From positions 124,001-188,000 of the forward strand of contig NZ_JAKIKT010000008.1 of the NCBI RefSeq assembly GCF_023349125.1: a DNA stretch of 64,000 nt. Reading direction: 5' to 3'. The notes below the pieces were generated by a model that searched no databases, was not told the DNA's origin, and saw only the letters and a list, made by a program, of their open reading frames with translations. Below are positions 50,985 through 59,824 of this stretch, in pieces. This DNA comes from Shewanella corallii. GTDB lineage: Bacteria; Pseudomonadota; Gammaproteobacteria; Enterobacterales; Shewanellaceae. Numbering within the stretch: the first letter of the stretch is position 1; every line of letters begins with the position of its first letter. The position numbers and the translations under genes are program-made.

Positions 50985-53792
50985 TCAATGCTCTTTACCC
51001 AGCCACTTAATTGCATCTTCATTGCCCTGACTGGCAGACTGCTCAAACCAATAGTTGGCATGCTCTTCATCTTCACCGATGCCCACCCCTTCGTAATAGA
51101 AGCGGCCCATCATGTATTGGGCCACAGGGTGACCTTTCAGCGCAGCCTCTCTGGCCCATGAGAACGCCAGAGTATGATCAACCTCTGTGCCTTCTCCCAC
51201 AAGGTAGTAGCGAATAAGGGCCACCTGCGCTTCATCAAAGCCATTGTGGGCGCTGGTCAACAGCCAGTGGAAACTCAAACAGATATCCTGCTCACACACT
51301 TCTCCGTGAAAGCAAAAGCAGCCAAGCAGGAACTGAGCACGACTATGGCCGCTCTGTGCAGCCTGAGTTATCCAGTGCAGCCCGGCCTCTGGAGCAAACT
51401 CCTCTGTATCCGGCTCCAGCATCAATTCCCCCAGTGTCACCTGTGCGGGTAAGTAACCTTGCTCGGCCAATGCCAATAACTGGTTGCAGGCGAAGCCTGT
51501 ATCAAGGGGCTGACAACCACCATCTAGATACTCTATAGCATGGCGGAACAGTGCTTTGGTAAATCCGGCGTCGGCAGCGCGCTTTAAACAAACCATAGCC
51601 TGCCCGGCATCGACGACTTCAGGAGTATCCAGATACATACACCCCATTTCATACATGGCTTCCATATCACCCTGTTTGGCGGCCTGACCGTACCAATAAA
51701 CAGCCTGACTGGCGTCCTGCTCCATACCATTTCCTCGTCGGTATGCCACGGCCAGATTGTATTGGGTATCAAGATCCCCCTGCTCTGCTGCCAGGTGAGA
51801 CCAGTAAAGCTCACGCTCAATATCGCAGAACTCTCCCGCCTCGCCATAGAGTTGTACCAACATCAATTGACTCTTGAGGTCATTCTGCTCTGCCCCCTTG
51901 TTATACCAGTGCAGAGCTAATCCCATATTCCGCTCCAGCACGTCACCATTGAAGTAGCAATGCCCCAAATTTCGTTGAGCGCTGGCCAGCCCCAATTCTG
52001 CGGCTTTTGCTATCAGGTCAAGAGCGGCATCAATATCCTGCTCCACGCCTTCACCATTGAGCAGCTTGACCCCAAGCTGATTTATGGACCAGAGATCGCC
52101 GGACTCAACCGCCAAAGGCAGCCAGGAGATTGATTCAGCCTCATCTTCAAGCTCGTAAAAATACAGCTTGGCCAGCCGAGCAGGCGCATCCCGATCACCC
52201 CTTTCATGGGCGCTGAGATACCAGTTAAGGGCTTGCTGAAGATCTTTTTCACAGCCACGGCCAAACTCATAACATAAACCGAGATTACTCTGTGCTCTGG
52301 GATTTCCCTGCTCTGCCGACTGCTGGAAAAGCTCGAAGGCTTTGGCTTCATCACAGCTGACACCTTTCCCTTCCTGATAAAGCACTGCAAGGTTGTTCTG
52401 AGCCAGGTCGTGTCCCTGCTCCGCAGCCAGCTGGTACCATGCCGCGGCTTTCTCATAGTCCTGCTCGACTCCATCGCCTTTGTCTAAACGAAAGCCCAGT
52501 GCATATTGGCTGTCATCATTACCATTACGGGCAGCCTGCTCCCACCAGTAGAGAGCAGCCTCGAAGTGACCTTCGATTTGAGGCAGTGAGTCATAAAACT
52601 CAGCCAGATTGTGTTGTCCTGTGTCATAACCCTGCTCAGCCGAGCGTCGCATCCAGAGCTCTGCCAGATAGCTGTTGGTCTCCAGGCCCTTGCCTTTCAG
52701 ATAAGCTTGTCCCAGTTTATTTTGCGCCCAACTGTTTCCCTGATTGGCTGACAGTCGATACCAGTGGAGCGCCTGCTGTTGATCCTGAGCAACGCCTTTA
52801 CCGAACTCATACTGTATTCCGAGATTGTACTGTCCCCAGTCATGGTCCATTTCAGCGGCTTTCAGATACCATTCAACGGCCAGTTCAGGATCGGCTTCAA
52901 TCCCTATCCCCTGACTATGGGTGTATCCAATTTGGAAGACAGCATTAGCATCATCTCTGGCCGAAAGTTTATGGAACAGTTCCAGTGCTTTATGGGTGTC
53001 GGCTTGGGTTCCAATCCCCTGCCTGTGGTAGAAAGCCAACTGCATGATGGCTTCGTTTAACTCTGATTTTGCTAGCTGCCGGACAATGGCAAGCGCCTTG
53101 GGCTCATCTTCTTCCACGCCCTGTCCATAAGCGTAACAGTCAGCAACAGCCAACAGCCCCTCGTCAAACCCCAGTTTTGCTGCTTGCTGATACCAAAAGA
53201 ACGCTTGCTCGGGCGAGCTGTCAACACCCAATCCCCGACTATAGATGTCGGCCAGCCTCATATGTGAGGGGCAGTATTCATTTTGTGCAGCCGCCTGATA
53301 CCAGTAGATAGCTTCTTCTATGTTGCTTTCGCACCCAACACCATGCTGGTAGCAAGCCCCCAGAGAATGTTGTGCATAAGCGTTACCCTTGAGTGCGCCC
53401 TTACTGAACCACCGCGCCGCTTCCTGCTCATCTCTGTCAACGCCCTGGCCGCTGACATACAGATATCCCAACAGCCCCATCGCCTCAGGAAGCTCCTGTG
53501 CAGCAGCTTTGCGCACCCACAACAAGCTGGTCGCCGGATTGGCTTCGACTCCCCGGCCTTCGTGATACAGCAATCCCAATGCGTACTGAGCTCGCGAAAA
53601 CTCCTGCTCTGCTGCAAGGCTATACCACTGAATAGCGGCATCATAATCCTGCCGGGTATCCTCTCCCGTCTCATACATACTGCCAAGCTGATACTGAGCC
53701 AGGGGATCACCGGCTTGCGCCTCAGGTAAGAGATCTTCAGGTAACAACTGGGGATCGGCTTCCATTCCTTTCAACCTTGACTCATCGTCCAT
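50985..53792 (-). CDS. large Sel1-repeat protein
   Basis: A 935-aa protein almost entirely made of about 25 Sel1-like (TPR-related) repeats of roughly 36 residues, each with an A.YQLG..Y..G.GV..D...A..WY..AA core. There is no signal peptide or TM helix, so it is predicted to be cytoplasmic, unlike most secreted Sel1 proteins. It should be a long solenoid scaffold binding peptides or protein complexes. Some repeats lack the canonical Gly (around residues 530-570), marking less regular parts. ATG at 53792 has AAAGGCGG upstream. Possibly co-transcribed with the DUF4375 gene. Confidence 0.9.
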   Translation of the reverse strand: MDDESRLKGMEADPQLLPEDLLPEAQAGDPLAQYQLGSMYETGEDTRQDYDAAIQWYSLAAEQEFSRAQYALGLLYHEGRGVEANPATSLLWVRKAAAQELPEAMGLLGYLYVSGQGVDRDEQEAARWFSKGALKGNAYAQHSLGACYQHGVGCESNIEEAIYWYQAAAQNEYCPSHMRLADIYSRGLGVDSSPEQAFFWYQQAAKLGFDEGLLAVADCYAYGQGVEEDEPKALAIVRQLAKSELNEAIMQLAFYHRQGIGTQADTHKALELFHKLSARDDANAVFQIGYTHSQGIGIEADPELAVEWYLKAAEMDHDWGQYNLGIQYEFGKGVAQDQQQALHWYRLSANQGNSWAQNKLGQAYLKGKGLETNSYLAELWMRRSAEQGYDTGQHNLAEFYDSLPQIEGHFEAALYWWEQAARNGNDDSQYALGFRLDKGDGVEQDYEKAAAWYQLAAEQGHDLAQNNLAVLYQEGKGVSCDEAKAFELFQQSAEQGNPRAQSNLGLCYEFGRGCEKDLQQALNWYLSAHERGDRDAPARLAKLYFYELEDEAESISWLPLAVESGDLWSINQLGVKLLNGEGVEQDIDAALDLIAKAAELGLASAQRNLGHCYFNGDVLERNMGLALHWYNKGAEQNDLKSQLMLVQLYGEAGEFCDIERELYWSHLAAEQGDLDTQYNLAVAYRRGNGMEQDASQAVYWYGQAAKQGDMEAMYEMGCMYLDTPEVVDAGQAMVCLKRAADAGFTKALFRHAIEYLDGGCQPLDTGFACNQLLALAEQGYLPAQVTLGELMLEPDTEEFAPEAGLHWITQAAQSGHSRAQFLLGCFCFHGEVCEQDICLSFHWLLTSAHNGFDEAQVALIRYYLVGEGTEVDHTLAFSWAREAALKGHPVAQYMMGRFYYEGVGIGEDEEHANYWFEQSASQGNEDAIKWLGKEH

Positions 53793-53849
53793 TCAGTACC
53801 GCCTTTACAACATACACAAAACAGCCAATGAGCCTACCTGTATTCAGGC

Positions 53850-53880
53850 AAAAAAAAACCACCCGCTTGGGTGGTTTTTG
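53850..53880. terminator. terminator after rraB
   Basis: AACCACCC/GGGTGGTT stem with GCTT loop flanked by A and T runs; directly follows the rraB stop on the minus strand. Confidence 0.92.
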
Positions 53881-53894
53881 AAAATCATTATCAA

Positions 53895-54281
53895 TCAATG
53901 GTGGCAGTGATCACCGCACTCATGATCATCATCGGCAAACTCTGCGTCACCTTCCTGATGCTGCATTACGCCCCAACCATCTGTCATACCATCATATTCA
54001 GAAGCGAATTCGTTCAACGCAACTTCACGGGCAACAATAGCTTCATACTCAGGCACCATGTTGAGGGTGACTATCAGTTCCCACTTTTTCAGTTCTTCGT
54101 TGAAGTTGATCTCCAGTTCACCCTCTTCTTCACGGGCAACCAGATCTTCCAGCGCAGATTCAGCATCACGCTTATCTTCAAATACCAGGAAAAAATCCAC
54201 ATCCAGAGACTTGGTCAGATCGATACCTGACTCGGCCATTGCCTGCAGCATTTTGCCATTGTCATCATCAGGATATTGCAT
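53895..54281 (-). CDS. rraB: RraB, inhibitor of RNase E
   Basis: A 128-aa acidic protein that binds RNase E and modulates mRNA decay. Recognised by family segments MLQAMAESGIDLTKSLDVDFF, VAREEEGELEINF and the acidic, His-rich C terminus (HECGDHCHH). Start ATG at 54281 follows GTGGAGC; the longer frame begins at a TTG without support. Length agrees with E. coli RraB (138 aa). Confidence 0.93.
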   Translation of the reverse strand: MQYPDDDNGKMLQAMAESGIDLTKSLDVDFFLVFEDKRDAESALEDLVAREEEGELEINFNEELKKWELIVTLNMVPEYEAIVAREVALNEFASEYDGMTDGWGVMQHQEGDAEFADDDHECGDHCHH

Positions 54282-54319
54282 GTTTTGCTCCACTATCAAT
54301 TAAGGAGAACCAAAGGGTT

Positions 54320-54547
54320 CTATTCAGCCACAACTTCCAGAACTGTGCCCTGAAATTCGACTTTGTCGCCAACCACCAGCTTTTTACGCTTACGGGTCTC
54401 AACTTCACCGTTAACCTGTACCATACCTTCACCAATAACATGCTTGGCTTCCCCACCACCTTCCACCAGGCCTTCAGCCTTCAGCAGCTTGTACAGTTCA
54501 ATAAATTCATCCCCGGCGCGCAGGGGGAACAGGACTTGATTGCTCAC
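54320..54547 (-). CDS. S4-domain RNA-binding protein (YbcJ-like)
   Basis: A 75-aa protein consisting of one S4 domain with the typical IELYKLLKAEGLVEGGGEAK helix-loop and VQVNGEVETRKRKKLVVGD. Similar to E. coli YbcJ. It probably binds rRNA or structured RNA. Located 38 bp upstream of rraB on the same strand, so the two may be co-transcribed. Confidence 0.92.
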   Translation of the reverse strand: MSNQVLFPLRAGDEFIELYKLLKAEGLVEGGGEAKHVIGEGMVQVNGEVETRKRKKLVVGDKVEFQGTVLEVVAE

Positions 54548-54731
54548 AGAATTTTGCCTTACTCGATTTCAATCGGCGCAGTATAACCGAAACCTATATC
54601 AGTCCACATAGGAATTTACACTCTCCCCATGATTGTGATTCTCTTTAACCGGCCCGGAGGGAGTAAGTGTTCCCAGGGCAAATGGCGGATATCGCAGGGA
54701 GTATCTGCCTTCATCCGCACGCAGGCTGAGA

Positions 54732-55265
54732 CTAGCGCTCGTCGGCAAGCAACCCCATCAGGCACTCATCAACCCAGGTGTCGCCGATACGATAGTTGTG
54801 ACGCAGCAGCCCCTCTTGCTGAAAGCCACACCTCTGCATAGTTCTGATTGAACCTATATTAGCTACGGCGCAGTATCCTATGTATTTATGAACCTGATAC
54901 TGCAGGCACCCCCAGTCAATGACCGCCTGCAAACTCTCGGTACCATAACCTTGCTTCTGCATAGATGGCTTGATCATATAGCCAACCTCTGCCCTGCGGC
55001 TGAAAGCATCCACACAACAAAAGCCAGTCAAACCAACAAATTCGCCATCCAGGGTCTCTATCACCAGGGTTAGCCAACGCTCGCTTTCAAACGACCAGGA
55101 TGCCAATCTGTCATCGAATCTGGCTTTAATCTCACTATCGCTTTCGACCACGCGAATGAAGCGGCTGACTTCAGCATCCTGGTGCAGCGCCCGAAACTCA
55201 GGCCAGTCTCTCTCTTCCAGCGTTCGAATGATTAACCTGTCGCTGTACAGCAAAACCTGATCCAT
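54732..55265 (-). CDS. GNAT N-acetyltransferase (RimJ/RimL type)
   Basis: A 177-aa acetyltransferase of the ribosomal-protein-alanine type fold. It starts with the beta strand SDRLIIRTLEERDW, and the acetyl-CoA binding region is YMIKPSMQKQGYGTESLQAVI (motif A Q-x-x-G-x-G/A form). The C-terminal strand region ends in IGSIRTMQRCGFQQEGLLRHN. The substrate is not predictable. Confidence 0.9.
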   Translation of the reverse strand: MDQVLLYSDRLIIRTLEERDWPEFRALHQDAEVSRFIRVVESDSEIKARFDDRLASWSFESERWLTLVIETLDGEFVGLTGFCCVDAFSRRAEVGYMIKPSMQKQGYGTESLQAVIDWGCLQYQVHKYIGYCAVANIGSIRTMQRCGFQQEGLLRHNYRIGDTWVDECLMGLLADER

Positions 55266-55290
55266 AAAATCCCTTAGTAAAGAGGCATAA

Positions 55291-55316
55291 AAAAACGGCG
55301 AATATTCGCCGTTTTT
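55291..55316. terminator. terminator after the parvulin gene
   Basis: Perfect palindrome AAAAACGGCGAAT/ATTCGCCGTTTTT, 18 bp after the minus-strand ppiC-type stop. Confidence 0.92.
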
Positions 55317-55334
55317 CTCAATACTGTCAGAGTA

Positions 55335-55613
55335 TCAGCCGCGGCTGGTTACTTCCAGCAAGTGGTAACCAAACGCTGTTTTTACCGGACCCTGTACTTC
55401 GTTCAGTGGCGCAGAAAACACCACTCGGTCAAATTCAGGCACCATCATGCCAGGACCGAAAGAACCCAGTTCACCACCCTGAGCACCGGATGGACAGCTG
55501 GAGTGGGCTTTTGCCAAATCAGCAAAGTCTGCACCGTTTTCGATCTGTTGTTTCAGCTCCAGACACTGCTCTTCTGTGTCTACCAGCAGGTGTCTTGCTG
55601 TTGCCTGTACCAT
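55335..55613 (-). CDS. ppiC: parvulin-type peptidyl-prolyl isomerase
   Basis: A 92-aa stand-alone PpiC domain. It has ARHLLVDTEEQCLELKQQI, CPSGAQGGELGSFGPGMMVPEFD and FGYHLLEV, with the catalytic Cys/His/Met-Phe set of parvulins (ATARH, CPSG, MVPEF, GYHLL). Cytoplasmic, no signal. Length equals E. coli PpiC (93 aa). Confidence 0.95.
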   Translation of the reverse strand: MVQATARHLLVDTEEQCLELKQQIENGADFADLAKAHSSCPSGAQGGELGSFGPGMMVPEFDRVVFSAPLNEVQGPVKTAFGYHLLEVTSRG

Positions 55614-55720
55614 AAATTAACTCCTGTGAATCGCCCGCAGGCATAGTATCCACGGCGTTGGGAATAAGTCACCTTTCCGCCGCAGTCCGTCAGTATATGA
55701 CTGACACGCCCCAAAGCCAA

Positions 55721-58141
55721 TTATTCTGACTTCAGGTTAAATTCGTGCACATTCTGGTGTTGGTTATGTTGCACCCAGTGGCGTTCAGTCTGGTAACCCG
55801 GGGCAGATACCTGAATATCATAGTTGCTCACCGGCAGCTGCATACCCGCCTTGTATTTAGGTTTGATATTCATAATCCTAATCCTTGCGCCAGGGGCGTT
55901 ACTCTTGACCGTCAAAGGGATTAATCTCAGCATGCCTTTATCATCAATCACTTCGCTTACCTGAGTTTTAGCGCCTGTGCCCGCGGCCAAAACCGGCATC
56001 ACGCTGGCATCCAGCAGGCCAATACTGTGCTCCAGATTGTCGCTGAACCAATCCGTCACCCCAAACACCTCATCAAGTCCGTATCCCAGTGGCTGCACCA
56101 CAGGCTGGGTATGCACCACCCAACGAAGCGCCATGGCCGTGACCGGGGAGCTTTGCTGTTCAACCTGATCGAAGAAATACCCCGCGGTTGACTCTCCCGC
56201 CGTAAACTTGGACTCAAGCATAGCAAGTGGCACGATAACAACAGCCAGAATAAGTCCCATGCTGATAGCTGTATCACGCAAGGTGTTTGGCACCTGTCCT
56301 GGACGCACCAGTTGCCAGAACTTCAGCGGCAATTTAAGCGCGGTCAGAATAACCAACAGCAACGACAGTCCCATGGAAATCGGTGGCACCAGCACAGAGC
56401 GCAGTGCATTCTTGCCCTCTTCTGCGAGCGGTCCACCATCGGCGAACTGGCTTAATGAAGCATCCAGATACCCAATCCAGTGCTCGGTCTCGCGTTTGAT
56501 GTTCGGCACTATGGCAAAGCGATAGAACTCTTTGTTATTCCAGTCTGCCAGCATAGGGGAAACATAATAGCGCTCACCCATTTCCCGCTTAATACGCGCC
56601 TGAATCGTCTCACTGCGCTGGAACTGGCCCCAACTCAGGTTCGGCTTAAGTTGCCAGCCCTGCTTGCGCATTTCCCGGTTCCATTTGCCATCAGCTTCCT
56701 GTTTTACCCTTTTAGCGACCGCATTCTGGAAACTGCCAATCTGGTTAATCTGCCAGGTTGACGCCAGCTGAATACCTTCTTTAGCCAGTCGGGCACGCAC
56801 TTTGCGGGCTGTCACTGCGTGTTGCCTGAAGGTTTGCAGATCGGCGATTCCCATAGGATAGCCTGTCTCTTTCTCAAACTTTTCCTGCCACAATCCCATA
56901 ATCTTGGGCGTATAGTCAGAAACGTCGCGGCTGTAGACCCAGTGAATCACCTGTTCACCGGCATCACCGGTAAGGTGTTCAAGCCCGGCCACCAGTGCAG
57001 ACAGCCCTAAAGTCATCACAGACTGCCCTATGGTAGTTTCACCTTTAATGCGCCCCTCTTTACGGATTAACCAATAATCCAGCGGTTGATAGCTAAGGTG
57101 GTATTTATCCAGTAAGCGTTCGTGATCTTTGTCGATGCTGCGAATGCAGGAGTTCAAACGCTCCGGGTTCTTGCGTTTCGTCTGATAGCGCTCTATGCAG
57201 TCATTACGCTCATCAAACAGCCTGGCGATTTTGGGTGCCATCTCCTGCGCACGAACCTCTGCCCGTCCCCAGTAAGCCTGCTGCGCTTTTTGATATTTGT
57301 TCCAGCCTGTAGCCACTTCTGACTCTACCTGTTCCCAGGCTTTATCAGCTCTGGCCGGTGAGGAAGCAATCGCTGCGTTATAGCGTTTAACTCCGGACTG
57401 GTACTCCTCCCAGCCACCAATCAGACGCTCACGCATCCCCTTGTATCTGGCGTAATAGTTATCGAAGTCAGTCCCGGCTCTGTTGGTGATATAACGCTCC
57501 ACAATGGCATGTTTCTGCTGATCGACATGGCCGAGAAACTCAGAGTTGGCATATACCAGGCCGCCCATCAGCGCCAGAAAGGTCATCTCCTCCGGCTTGG
57601 TGGCATGCTCTGGGTCGTATGGAAGTCCGCTAATATTGACAGCATTGGTGGCCAATCCCGAGCGCAGAATTGACGCAAAAAACGCCTCTTGCCGCTGCTG
57701 TGCAGTACTTGGGTCAACCAGCAACTTATCAATCAGCAACTTCTGACCGAAAAACACTGTCGGCCATGCCAAAGCGGTTATCACCACAAAACCCATAATC
57801 ACTCTGGGAACAGTGCGTACCAACCAACCTTTCAGCAACCAGTCAGCCAACAGCAGACTGACACCTATCCCGGATATGGTTCGCCCAAAGAGTTCCACCA
57901 GGTGCAGTTCGTTACTGTCCATACTGCCACCACCTGCAACCTGAACCAGACGGGCGTTAAAGATCGCCTCAGGTAACAGATAAAGGGCTGACAGGATAAA
58001 CAGCAGGATCATCAGCCATCTGGGTTTATCCTGTTGTTTACCCTTTTTAGGCTTAACCCCGTTGGCAGTTGGCTCAGAAATTTCCGGCGTAGACCCGGGC
58101 TGACCATCGGCAGCAACTTTCTCAAAAGCAGAACTGGACAT
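55721..58141 (-). CDS. 806-aa multi-pass membrane protein with C-terminal PEGA-like domain
   Basis: I do not recognise the family. Basic N terminus, then a first TM (WLMILLFILSALYLLPEAIF) and two or three more helices up to residue about 160. A large extracytoplasmic or cytoplasmic helical region (about 170-560) contains coiled-coil-like RYNAAIASS... and Trp-rich segments. A second helix cluster follows at about 580-660 (ISMGLSLLLVILTALKLP; GLILAVVIVPLAML). The C-terminal stretch NAPGARIRIMNIKPKYKAG...YDIQVSAPGYQTERH resembles a PEGA beta domain. Its ATG overlaps the stop of the GDPD lipoprotein by 1 bp (TAATG), with AGGGAGG upstream, so the two are translationally coupled and probably interact in the envelope. 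Confidence 0.8.
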   Translation of the reverse strand: MSSSAFEKVAADGQPGSTPEISEPTANGVKPKKGKQQDKPRWLMILLFILSALYLLPEAIFNARLVQVAGGGSMDSNELHLVELFGRTISGIGVSLLLADWLLKGWLVRTVPRVIMGFVVITALAWPTVFFGQKLLIDKLLVDPSTAQQRQEAFFASILRSGLATNAVNISGLPYDPEHATKPEEMTFLALMGGLVYANSEFLGHVDQQKHAIVERYITNRAGTDFDNYYARYKGMRERLIGGWEEYQSGVKRYNAAIASSPARADKAWEQVESEVATGWNKYQKAQQAYWGRAEVRAQEMAPKIARLFDERNDCIERYQTKRKNPERLNSCIRSIDKDHERLLDKYHLSYQPLDYWLIRKEGRIKGETTIGQSVMTLGLSALVAGLEHLTGDAGEQVIHWVYSRDVSDYTPKIMGLWQEKFEKETGYPMGIADLQTFRQHAVTARKVRARLAKEGIQLASTWQINQIGSFQNAVAKRVKQEADGKWNREMRKQGWQLKPNLSWGQFQRSETIQARIKREMGERYYVSPMLADWNNKEFYRFAIVPNIKRETEHWIGYLDASLSQFADGGPLAEEGKNALRSVLVPPISMGLSLLLVILTALKLPLKFWQLVRPGQVPNTLRDTAISMGLILAVVIVPLAMLESKFTAGESTAGYFFDQVEQQSSPVTAMALRWVVHTQPVVQPLGYGLDEVFGVTDWFSDNLEHSIGLLDASVMPVLAAGTGAKTQVSEVIDDKGMLRLIPLTVKSNAPGARIRIMNIKPKYKAGMQLPVSNYDIQVSAPGYQTERHWVQHNQHQNVHEFNLKSE

Positions 58142-59634
58142 TATTGACCTCCCTTAACCGGCAGGGAGATCTCAATGGCAGCGCCCATCACTTCCAGTGA
58201 CTCATCATCACGGATACGTTTGGGACCATCATTAACGACTTTGGCTTTAGTGCTAACCGCAGCCTGAGCCTGAAACAGTGCTCGCACCTTGCCCGCCAGC
58301 GTCAGGTAAAAACCATTGGTCACATAATCACCCTGCTCATCCAGGCGGGAGAAATCCGCATCCGCAGGTAATAAACCTATAATTTGAGCCTGTGTAAGTT
58401 GCTGACCTATTACCTGTTCACGGGACAGCTTAAGAAATGGGGGTTTAATCAGCGAGGGCTGCATCCGGGTGTACATATGGTATTTGTCAGTATCAGCAAT
58501 CACTTCATCCGGCAGTGTACGACCGTTACGCTCAAGCCATGCCAACTGACTCTGGTGGTACTCGGTTCCATTGATACTGTAACTGGCAAGACGTTTTAGG
58601 CCTGCTGACTTAACCCGGCTGGCAATGGTTGGGGCCCTCACTATGTTACGAATATCCACGTGCAGACCGGCATTACGACCCAGTTTATTCCGCACTTCGA
58701 TTGCCGATAGCTTGTTACTGCCGTTGCGATGGCGACGACGGGTTTCATAGCGTCCGGCAGATTCAATCCAGTTTGAGTAGGCTGCATAAGCTGCGTCAGA
58801 TTTCACCGCCTTGCGATAGTCACGCTTGGCTATCTCAATTGACTCGCCGTCAGCTTCCCATACATAACCCAGATACACCTGAGGGTTGATTTCCCGCAAG
58901 GTCTCCAGCGTCTCCATCTTCATCGCTGAATAGAAGAAGTTCCCCTGTCCCATATACTGCCTGGCCATACGGTCAAGGTTATACAGATCAGGCGCATCCG
59001 CCTCAGATTTGATTTCGATATTCAGAGGTTTGCCAGATCCCAGATGCATGGCCCAATGCTGAAACAGGTCAACGGCGTAGGGCGCTGGATAATTGGTTAA
59101 CTGTCCACTCTTATCCCGGATCCTCAGGCTGTTCCACTCTTTGCCACTGATATCATCCATATCAAAACGTTTGCCGTCATGTCGGCCGACAGAGCGACCG
59201 GTTTTGGCATCATGGTGGGCGACCCAGTAACCATCATCGGTCAGCATGACGTCAATCTCTGCGCCGTCAAAGTCAGCGGGAACAGACATTTGCACTGCAT
59301 AGGGGGAGTTTTCCGGCCAGTTGAAATGCCCCCGGTGGGCCACTACATCCGGGAAAGACGAGGGAACACTGATCAGGCTCAGAGTGCCGGCACCTGTTAT
59401 AAACAGATTCCGTTTAGATAACGCCACCTGCTCTGCTTCCAGTTCCGCCAAACGCTCTGGCGTGCTGGCATACTTCATGGCATTTGCCGGTAAGGCGGAT
59501 AGCGCAGGGGAAGTTTTCCATGTCACTTCCGGTTGTTCAGGTGTCGATTTACAACCAGCAAGTAAAAGTACTGAAGCAATCAAAGGAAGGGTAACTACTG
59601 GTCGCAGGTTGCGACAAAGATGGGCGAATTCCAT
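58141..59634 (-). CDS. glycerophosphodiester phosphodiesterase-like lipoprotein
   Basis: A 497-aa lipoprotein (lipobox LAGC, Cys28). The central GDPD fold has the catalytic elements VAHRGHFNWPENS (His-Arg ... Pro-Glu-Asn), AEIDVMLTDDGYWVAHHD (metal-binding Glu/Asp and second His) and LNIEIKSEADAPDL. Substrates of the family are glycerophosphodiesters, but bacterial GDPD-like proteins also cleave other phosphodiesters. N- and C-terminal extensions of about 90 and 150 residues are unusual. It is the first gene of a coupled pair with the 806-aa membrane protein. Confidence 0.85.
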   Translation of the reverse strand: MEFAHLCRNLRPVVTLPLIASVLLLAGCKSTPEQPEVTWKTSPALSALPANAMKYASTPERLAELEAEQVALSKRNLFITGAGTLSLISVPSSFPDVVAHRGHFNWPENSPYAVQMSVPADFDGAEIDVMLTDDGYWVAHHDAKTGRSVGRHDGKRFDMDDISGKEWNSLRIRDKSGQLTNYPAPYAVDLFQHWAMHLGSGKPLNIEIKSEADAPDLYNLDRMARQYMGQGNFFYSAMKMETLETLREINPQVYLGYVWEADGESIEIAKRDYRKAVKSDAAYAAYSNWIESAGRYETRRRHRNGSNKLSAIEVRNKLGRNAGLHVDIRNIVRAPTIASRVKSAGLKRLASYSINGTEYHQSQLAWLERNGRTLPDEVIADTDKYHMYTRMQPSLIKPPFLKLSREQVIGQQLTQAQIIGLLPADADFSRLDEQGDYVTNGFYLTLAGKVRALFQAQAAVSTKAKVVNDGPKRIRDDESLEVMGAAIEISLPVKGGQ

Positions 59635-59774
59635 AGTCGTTATTGCAAGGTTCCGGCTTTAACATCAGAGACCTGCCTCTGGATATTGGCAGGCATATAA
59701 AGGCTGGCAACAATAGACAAGCAAAGCTCAGAATTCAATCACTTAATAACGCTAACATGAACATTTGCACAGAA

Positions 59775-59801
59775 AAAAGGCTCTGCAATGCAGAGCCTTT
59801 C
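59775..59801 (-). terminator. terminator after the DUF885 gene
   Basis: AAAGGCTCTGCA/TGCAGAGCCTTT stem with tiny loop; six T residues follow on the minus strand. Confidence 0.9.
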
Positions 59802-59824
59802 GCGATTTGTCGATTAAACCGACA

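Noticed and set aside
50985..53792. Repetitive DNA suggesting a CRISPR or satellite array
   Set aside because: The periodicity of about 108 bp comes from Sel1 protein repeats that are divergent in DNA sequence.
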